DNA of 64,000 nucleotides, from positions 4,369,098 through 4,433,097 of the forward strand of contig NC_048563.1 of NCBI RefSeq assembly GCF_902806685.2, read 5' to 3'. This document shows, in pieces, positions 58,801 to 64,000 of the stretch. Origin of the DNA: Maniola hyperantus. Taxonomy: Eukaryota > Arthropoda > Insecta > Lepidoptera > Nymphalidae. Within the stretch, counting starts at the first letter, position 1. Every line of letters starts with the position of its first letter. A program made the translations under genes and the position numbers. The notes beneath the pieces are model-generated. The model made no database searches and was not told where the DNA came from. It saw only the letters and a list, made by a program, of their open reading frames with translations.

Positions 58801-61800
58801 TCTCTATATATAAAAATGAATCGCTGAATGTGTTGCTGATCGCAAATCTCGAGAACAGCTGAACCGATTTCGCTAATCCTTTTTTCGTAATATTCCTCGA
58901 AGCACGGAGATGTTCCTTACGGAGAGAAAAATTTAAAAAAATCCTGAAAAATAATCGACTGTTAGGCGGTACGAAGTTCGCCGGAGTAGCTAGTATTATA
59001 TATAACCACTCTGACCATAATGAATTGATTACAGTTTCACGGCTACGGTCCGCTTGCTGGTGGGTGGTCAACTCAACGTGCACATGACTCCGCCGAGAGT
59101 TACGGTACGATATACCACTTGTTATCGACATAGCTCAACAGGAAACAAAATCGGACCTAGAATACATCCTTGTGGGACTCCTCTAATGTAATTAATATAG
59201 TTACTCCATTCGATACTTGACTATCGACAGATATATTCATTTGTCTATTTAATGTAACTTAATTTATTATTACTTTGTAACTACAATTTTGGTACATGAA
59301 TAATAAAAATAAATAAAATAAATAAATAAGAAGCAATAAGATCTAGGGAATAAAAATCTACACTATAAATCTTTAACTTGCGCAGAAGTCTCGTATGATT
59401 TACACAGTCAAATGCTTTTGATAAATCACAGAATACACTAATCACGTTTTGATATTGTCAGTTCAAGTTATTGGGTTGCGATCAGGCAATAGTGAACAAA
59501 GTCTCTAATGATATACACAGTCAAATGCTTTTGATAGATCACAGAATATTCTAATCACGTTTTGTTATTGTTAGTTCAAGTTATTGGGTTGCGATCAGGC
59601 AATAGTGAACAAGTCTCTTATGATATACACAGATTTACACAGTCAAATGCTTTTGATAGATCACAGAATACTCTAATCACGTTTTGTTATTGTTAGTTCA
59701 AGTTATTGGGTTGCGATCAGGCAATAGTGAACAAGTCTCTTATGATATACACAGTCAAATGCTTTTGATAGATCACAGAATACTCTAATCACGTTTTGTT
59801 ATTGTTAGTTCAAGTTATTGGGTTGCGATCAGGCAATAGTAAACAAAGTCTCTTATGATATACACAGTCAAATGCTTTTGATAGATCACAGAATACTCTA
59901 ATCACGTTTTGTTATTGTTAGTTCAAGTTATTGGGTTGCGATCAGGCAATAGTGAACAAGTCTCTTATGATATACACAGATTTACACAGTCAAATGCTTT
60001 TGATAGATCACAGAATACTCTAATCACGTTTTGTTATTGTTAGTTCAAGTTATTGGGTTGCGATCAGGCAATAGTGAACAAGTCTCTTATGATATTATAC
60101 ACAGATTTACACAGTCAAATCCTTTTGATAGATCACAGAATACTCTAATCACGTTTTGTTATTGTTAGTTCAAGTTATTGGGTTGCGATCAGGCAATAGT
60201 GAACAAGTCTCTTATGATATACACAGTCAAATGCTTTTGATAGATCACAGAATACTCTAATCACGTTTTGTTATTGTTAAATCAAGTTATTGGGTTGCGA
60301 ATATATTCCAATGAAATACAGACCTTATAGCTTGACGTTAAGATTTTAAACACAAGAACAACAGACTTGTGCTTGTTCGAATTTTCCACTAGGAATTTGT
60401 TGTTCACCTTAACATAACATTGTTTGGTTTTTAACCAGGTGGTGATAATATCAGAGCAACAAGCTCAGTTGCTGCTGAAGAGTGACACCCAGAGCGGGCG
60501 CGGCAAGCAGCCGGTGGAGTGTGGAGACATCCTCAACAACAGCGGCTGCATGGAGTACCAGCCCACTAACAGGCAGCTCAGCGTTAGCTTCCGGTGAGAG
60601 AGGGTAGTGGTTAGTGGGAAAGGGGCAACAAATAAAGGGGGAGGATTCTAGGGAAAGGGGTAAATAAAACTAAAATAATGGGGAATAAAACAAGTTTGGA
60701 AGGGGGTATTCAATAGTGTTCTATCTCAAAGTACCAGGATAACCTAACATATGAAGAGTTTCTACTAAAATTCTATGCTATGATAGAATAACAGCGGCTG
60801 TATTACCAGCTTACCACAGGTAGGTCAGCGTTAGCTTCCGGTCAGAAGGGGTACGGCTTATTGAGAAAGGGGCAACAAATAAAGGGGGGAGAATTCTAAG
60901 GAAAGGGGTAAGTAAAGCTAAAATAATGGGGAATAAAAGAAGTTTGGAAGGAGGTATTCAAAAAATTTGTACCATCAAAATGTGCCAGGATAACATAACG
61001 TAGGAAAAGTTTTTTTGTGTGATGTAACCACAAATTCACGGTTTTCAGATTTTTGCCCGAACGTCAGCTATAAGACCTAGCTACCTGCCAAATTTCATGA
61101 TTCTAGGTCAACGAGAAGTACCCTGTAGGTTTCTTGACAGACCGACAGACAGACAACAAAGTGAGCGCGTTCCGTTTTTCCTTTTGAGGTACGGAACCCT
61201 AAAAAAATAAAAAATACTGTCTACAGAAATATGCAGCTGCGTAAAATCAAGCGCGCCGAAAAGAAAGGGACGGAGAGTGTTATGGACGAAAAGCTCACTC
61301 TTCTATTCCAATCGGAGTTCAACGTTGGTGGTGGAGAACTGGTATTCCAGGTAAGCTAATGCGGTATCTGACAGGTTTTTGAAATAATTTTAAAAAGTGC
61401 TTTTTGCTTTTTCTTTAAATTTAGTGTCGATGTAGCAGGTCTCGTGTGCAAGTTTAGTGTGTTGTAAAATCGGAGGGGAATGATGTGGCGGTTGCCACAA
61501 TTGCAACTAGATGGCACTATTCAATCGATAACATTTCATGACGTAGTCCCGAACAAATGTACCGCCGACAGTACTCGCACTAACGAAGTTTTCTGAAATC
61601 TGGATTATATAAAGAATCGGCCCAGCTGGCGCTACCGAGCACAACCAACCGCTCGGTGGGAGATCTCCCTTTGGCACGGTCGAGCCTGCACACCGCTCCC
61701 GTATATCATTAAGAAAATCTATATTTTATCCGTAAATGTTTTCAGGTGTGGACTCTATCCCTCCCCGTGGTGGTGATAGTCCACGGCAACCAAGAACCCC

Positions 61801-63363
61801 ACGGCTGGGCAACCGTTACCTGGGACAATGCTTTCAGCCCCCCCGGACGGGTGCCATTCGCTGTGCCCGATAAGGTAACGTAGCATATACTGATCCCACT
61901 TCACTCCTCAAAGTAAGCTACGAGGGTTCCAAACGCGCCCAGCATGCCTATCCGCTAACTCAGTGCCCAACGATGAATGATAGCCACCGAACTCATTTGA
62001 CATTAGTTGGTTCTACATCACTGCTTCACCGAGTGAAACTAAAATGATTTTTCGTAGAGAACCTTCAATGGATTATAAATAAATGTCAAATGAGCTCAGT
62101 GGCTATCATTCATCATCATAGAGCAGAAACAAAGAGGAGTTGGCCTAAGCAACTGTGCACTGTGATTTTCAACTAGGTCCTGACGTCATCACTGTGGGCG
62201 GGGCCTTAGTTAGTATGCTGTCTGCGTTCGTCAGGTTCACATATATTGAGACTCGTATTATCGGTGTGTTTTCGCGTTTTTAAGAACAAAAGGATGAAGT
62301 GTTGTGTTTTATCGTGTCAAAGTTATTCAGACAGACGTTCTGATGCTATGAATGGTATCACATTTCATTTGTAAGTAATTTTATACGTAATTATTAAAAT
62401 AGTTCTAGATTATTGACATCTAGTGTGAGATAGCTGAACTATGTAGTGACATCAATATATCGATGTTAGGTCGCTAAGCGAGTAGTTTTGCTACTAACCC
62501 GCAGATGGAAAATTGAGAAGTGGGCGGCGTTCCGCAACCCCTCACCCCGCAAAATGTCACTCGATATTTCATAGGGAAATCTTAATACAACATCTCCTCT
62601 TTGTTTCTGCTCTATGTTCATCATCGAACACTGCGTTAGCGAATCACCCTGCAGGTCTTAGAAGAGCCCACAACAAACTCAGCCGGGTATTCTTTTTATT
62701 ATCACCACTTTACAAAATCGTAATAAAATAAATATATGTATTCTTATAAATAAAACAAATAGGAGCAATTTTGTATAATATAATCGTAGCAAGATGTGGA
62801 GCTTGAGATATCAACAATTAATTAAATATTATTTGTTTGACATGGCATTTCTATGTCCATGGTAACCATCGCGTCGCCTCCCATCAATCATGTTTCATAT
62901 ATTTTAAGTAGGTTTTATGTCGTTCATCTTACAGTATAATAAGCTGTGATAGCCTAGTGGTTAGGACGTCCGACTTCTAATCGGAGGTCGGGGGTTCGAT
63001 TCCGGGCACGCACCTCTAACTTTTCGGAGTTATGTAATTAAATATCACTTGCTTGAACGGTGAAGGAAAACATCGTGAGGAAACCTGCATGCCTGAGAGT
63101 TCTCCATAATGTTCTCAAAGGTGTGTGAAGTCTGCCAATCCGCACATGGCCAGCGTGGTAGACTATGGCCAAACCCCTCTCACTCTGAGAGGAGACCCGT
63201 GCTCTGTAGTGAGCCGGTGATGGGTTGATCATGATGATGAAGTGTTTTGTTTGCAGGTGACCTGGGGTCAGTTGGCTGAGACTTTGAGAATCAAATTTTG
63301 TTCGGCAACGGGAGGAGACTTATCCGAAGATAATCTGCGCTTTTTAGCTGAAAAGATCTTTAG
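47617..63363 (+). CDS. STAT: STAT transcription factor, N-terminal part (gene runs off the right edge)
   Basis: Fourteen coding exons: 47617-47667, 48350-48426, 50443-50592, 51682-51805, 52969-53089, 53991-54100, 55634-55740, 57472-57676, 58388-58470, 59035-59104, 60439-60593, 61227-61350, 61746-61874 and 63257-63363. All phases close, giving 537 codons plus two bases. The start '[20 protein letters not shown]' fits STAT N-domains. The N-domain covers ~1-125, the four-helix coiled coil ~135-320, the DNA-binding domain ~325-480 (including '[20 protein letters not shown]' and '[18 protein letters not shown]') and the linker begins ('[18 protein letters not shown]'). The SH2 domain, activating tyrosine and transactivation domain lie beyond 64000. 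It most resembles STAT5/6-type and Drosophila Stat92E proteins; the role is JAK-STAT signalling. The introns are repeat-filled. Confidence 0.96.
47750..48665. mobile_element. RepC, RepD and RepB in STAT introns 1-2
   Basis: 47750-47965 RepC (plus). 48114-48332 RepD (plus), ending 17 bp before the acceptor of exon 48350. 48484-48665 RepB (minus, partial). 48666-49205 is AT-rich with nothing recognised. Confidence 0.7.
49220..49990. mobile_element. RepB with expanded GTCC/GTCT tract and nested RTE tail
   Basis: 49261-49745 is RepB (minus) with a ~135-base (GTCC/GTCT)n plus 'GTGC' tract at 49276-49412. The RTE tail (about 49534-49670) interrupts it. 49860-49990 is a further RepB piece. Confidence 0.7.
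50005..50400 (-). mobile_element. RTE-type LINE 3' end
   Basis: The minus strand encodes '[20 protein letters not shown]' and '[20 protein letters not shown]', diagnostic of the RTE ORF C-terminus. It ends 42 bp before STAT exon 50443. Confidence 0.75.
50755..51350. mobile_element. RepC and RepD
   Basis: 50755-50972 is RepC (minus). 51121-51350 is RepD (plus) with (CAGT)n. A CA-rich microsatellite follows at 51448-51502. Confidence 0.7.
51830..52170 (+). repeat. CT-rich low-complexity tract
   Basis: Long runs of (CT)n and CTCTCTTTTT start 25 bp after the donor of exon 51682-51805. No gene is present. Confidence 0.8.
52363..52530 (+). mobile_element. RepO
   Basis: 'GAGTTTGTTGTGGGCTCTTC' to 'ATAAATCATTTGACTTTGAC'. 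A (GT)n microsatellite follows at 52556-52594. Confidence 0.7.
52606..52927 (-). mobile_element. SINE-1 with target-site duplication
   Basis: Full-length minus copy. The 12-base word TTAAGTATAAGT at 52594-52605 recurs at 52928-52939, a clear insertion footprint. It ends 42 bp before the exon at 52969. Confidence 0.88.
53097..53512 (+). mobile_element. RepB
   Basis: Near-complete copy that begins about 8 bp after the donor of exon 52969-53089. Confidence 0.8.
53573..53970. mobile_element. PIF/Harbinger-type MITE
   Basis: Inverted ends 'GGGGGCATCCATAAATTACG' and 'CGTAACTTTTGGATGCCCCC', flanked by TAA at 53570-53572 and 53971-53973, the expected TWA target. G-rich tracts lie near both ends. 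The right end is 20 bp before STAT exon 53991. Confidence 0.82.
54118..55195. mobile_element. RepC, LINE 3' UTR with nested SINE-2, and inverted RepN
   Basis: 54118-54335 RepC (plus). 54345-55082 is a LINE 3' end finishing in poly(A), interrupted by a 5'-truncated SINE-2 (54640-54880, minus). 55083-55195 is RepN (minus). Confidence 0.6.
55310..55617 (-). mobile_element. SINE-3 carrying an RTE-tail insertion
   Basis: SINE-3 is broken at 55376-55502 by an RTE tail flanked by TAAGCGTAAA (55366-55375 and 55503-55512), a 10-bp target-site duplication. The SINE head ends ~17 bp before STAT exon 55634. Confidence 0.82.
55766..56397 (+). other. STAT intron, LINE-like 3' sequence
   Basis: A 28-base T run (about 55768-55795) is followed by AT-rich sequence resembling the inverted 3' region of a LINE. 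No coding potential is seen. Confidence 0.4.
56398..56768. mobile_element. RepH, uninterrupted copy
   Basis: Inverted ends 'GGTGTAACCAGAACGCTAGC' and 'GCCAGCGTTCTGATTACACC'. The interior matches 25404-25660. Confidence 0.75.
56803..57440 (+). mobile_element. Three RepD copies, two in direct tandem
   Basis: 56803-56900 (truncated), 57027-57232 and 57234-57440. The last two are highly similar and adjacent. The third ends 31 bp before STAT exon 57472. Confidence 0.8.
57690..58275 (+). repeat. GC-rich minisatellite with repeated CACGTG
   Basis: Units of ~60-75 bp contain 'GCACCCACGTGCATGCACAC', 'GCACCTACGTGAACCCACAC' and 'GCACCCCTGTGTA', with an optional 'CACGTGCACACACTCG'. About eight to nine units begin 14 bp after the donor of exon 57472-57676. 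Long Cys-rich reading frames across it are an artefact of the repeat. Confidence 0.92.
58660..58995. mobile_element. RepG hairpin and a second short LINE-like 3' end
   Basis: 'ACGGCTATACTCACGTA' pairs with 'TACGTGAGTATAGCCGT' within 58720-58790. 58800-58995 ('CTCTATATATAAAAATGAAT ... GGAGTAGCTAGTATTATA') ends 40 bp before exon 59035. Confidence 0.65.
59125..60299 (-). mobile_element. LINE reverse-transcriptase fragment with satellite expansion
   Basis: 59125-59175 encodes RT motif B on the minus strand ('[13 protein letters not shown]'). 59388-59500 encodes motif A ('[13 protein letters not shown]'). From 59388 the ~113-bp unit repeats eight times (starts 59388, 59501, 59613, 59735, 59848, 59960, 60082 and 60207; the last is partial). 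Some units have a 9-base ACAGATTT(AC) insertion. The units are nearly identical, apart from the first. Confidence 0.9.
60792..60960 (+). pseudogene. Decayed tandem copy of the end of STAT exon 60439-60593
   Basis: 'AACAGCGGCTGTATTACCAG' ... 'CAGCGTTAGCTTCCGGTCAG' copies the exon's last ~57 bases, and the following 'GGGCAACAAATAAAGGGGG' to 'GGGGAATAAAA' copies the first ~115 bases of the intron (60600-60710). The donor changed from GTGAGA to GTCAGA. Confidence 0.88.
61005..61205 (+). mobile_element. RepB 3' half
   Basis: From 'TTTTGTGTGATGTAACCACA' to 'GGTACGGAACCCTAAAAA', ending about 21 bp before exon 61227. Confidence 0.75.
62117..62616 (+). mobile_element. 500-bp P-element-like non-autonomous transposon
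   Basis: Perfect 23-bp inverted ends begin 'CATAGAGCAGAAACAAAGAG'. They are flanked by perfect 8-bp duplications TTCATCAT (62109-62116 and 62617-62624). An 8-bp duplication fits P or hAT superfamilies. The internal THAP-like exon favours P, whose transposases begin with a THAP domain. Confidence 0.82.
62294..62574 (+). pseudogene. Possible THAP-like N-terminus inside the P-like element
   Basis: Exon 62294-62370 encodes '[15 protein letters not shown]' and '[10 protein letters not shown]' and ends at GTAAGT. A second exon from 62505 (after CCCGCAG) continues '[12 protein letters not shown]' and stops at 62572-62574. The C-x3-C, FH and W spacing resembles the start of a THAP zinc finger, but the C-x2-H half is missing. 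It is therefore a remnant or a coincidental match. Confidence 0.35.
62941..63240 (+). mobile_element. SINE-1, full length
   Basis: Boxes A and B intact; ends 'GGGTTGATCATGATGATGA' 17 bp before STAT exon 63257. Confidence 0.85.
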
Positions 63364-63454
63364 GTAACTATTTACTGCTAGCATCTAGATTCCCTCTTCC
63401 CTTTAACATGTAAAAATGTTTCTTTTTACTCTTGAGTGTAATATGACGTCAGAG

Positions 63455-63625
63455 AGCCTCAATAGCTCAACGGTTAAAGGAGTGGACTGAAAACCGATAG
63501 GTCGACGGTTCAAACCCCGCCCGTTGCACTATAATTGTCGTACCTACTCCAAGTACAAGTTTGATGTTTAGTTGGAGAGGAAAGGGGAATATTAGTCACT
63601 TAACATGGCTAATATTCTTTTAAAA
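63455..63625 (+). mobile_element. SINE-3
   Basis: 'CCTCAATAGCTCAACGGTTA', 'GGTTCAAACCCC', ending in a short A-rich tail. It is the cleanest tRNA-like head of the family. Confidence 0.82.
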
Positions 63626-63827
63626 AAAATTCAATACGACGCATCCCACGACGTAGTTTTTGAAAGAATTTTTGAAAATTCTTTCAAGAACTACCCTTTA
63701 ACGGGGTAAATTAGAGATTTGAATTTTTTTTAATCCACGCCAAGTCGCGGGCATAAGTTAGTTAAAACATAAAATACGTCATTTTGTTCAACCCTGGTTT
63801 GCACCCTGCACCATGAGGCAGAAGATA

Positions 63828-64000
63828 AAAAAACCGGCCAAGTACGTGTAAGACCCGTGCACCGAGGGTTCCGTACTACAGTCCTATTTTGTCAACATTT
63901 TGCGTGATAAATCAAAAAACTATGATGTATACAAACAAATACAAATCTTTGTATTAGTCCCCCAAATTGCTATTGTGCTGGAACCATGTCTCATTAACAT
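63828..64000 (+). mobile_element. RepB, cut by the window edge
   Basis: Starts 'AAACCGGCCAAGTACGTGTA' and diverges after about 63960. Confidence 0.65.

Larger units (their letters stand above)
61905..62720. mobile_element. RepO-type host element split by a P-like element
   Basis: 61905-62115 and 62625-62720 share RepO words ('GAGGGTTCCAAACGCGCCCA', 'AGAGCCCACAACAAACTCAG', both inverted). 61978-62115 also folds back on itself ('AATGATAGCCACCGAACTCA' pairs with its near complement). Confidence 0.6.

Noticed and set aside
62294..62574. A true host THAP gene nested in the STAT intron
   Set aside because: The frame is enclosed by transposon ends with a target duplication, and it stops before the second half of the THAP zinc site, so a transposon remnant is more likely.
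6374..63530. Sequences that look like tRNA genes (boxes A and B)
   Set aside because: Each is the head of SINE-1, SINE-2 or SINE-3, followed by the conserved SINE body. None folds as a complete cloverleaf with a terminator at the end of the tRNA part.

Overview
The window is nuclear DNA of a moth or butterfly (Lepidoptera). It is AT-rich, has small exons separated by large introns with GT-AG borders, and is packed with short interspersed repeats of lepidopteran type. These include tRNA-derived SINEs with (ATG)n tails and elements opening with 'CCCGCGACTTCGTCCGCGTGG' or 'GGCCAAGTGCGAGTC'. The species cannot be told from the sequence alone.

Six protein-coding genes can be assembled exon by exon, and every codon phase closes across each proposed splice junction. 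From left to right they are: (1) 489-3494, minus, an ATMIN/ASCIZ-like zinc-finger protein with a ZAD domain and a TQT-rich tail. (2) 4128-18505, plus, a ZAD protein with about twelve C2H2 fingers. (3) 21166-28778, minus, the RING E3 ligase RNF220. (4) 29495-31532, minus, the axonemal dynein light chain DNAL1. (5) 32500-43046, plus, a C2H2 zinc-finger protein with an acidic repetitive tail. (6) 47617 to beyond the window, plus, the N-terminal 537 codons of STAT. Genes 1/2 and 4/5 are head to head, so the 3495-4127 and 31533-32499 gaps probably hold shared promoters. There is no operon logic. Three genes are DNA-binding factors, one is a signalling transcription factor, one a ubiquitin ligase and one a ciliary motor subunit.

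Almost everything else is repeats, often nested. The best documented are a hAT-type miniature element family with four copies and clear 8-bp target duplications, a 500-bp element with 23-bp inverted ends and an 8-bp target duplication carrying a possible THAP-like exon pair (P-element-like), a MITE with TAA duplications lying 17 bp from a STAT splice acceptor, a nearly open LINE at 35.4-37.6 kb, and a satellite inside STAT built from a piece of LINE reverse transcriptase that includes catalytic motif A.

The most unusual overall pattern is that four of the six genes carry partial, decayed tandem copies of their own exons next to the parent (1-276, 4602-4784, 10672-11562, 27325-27396, 60792-60960). 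I saw no clear sign of a wholly new biological system; the exon-shard duplications and the RT-derived satellite are the closest candidates.
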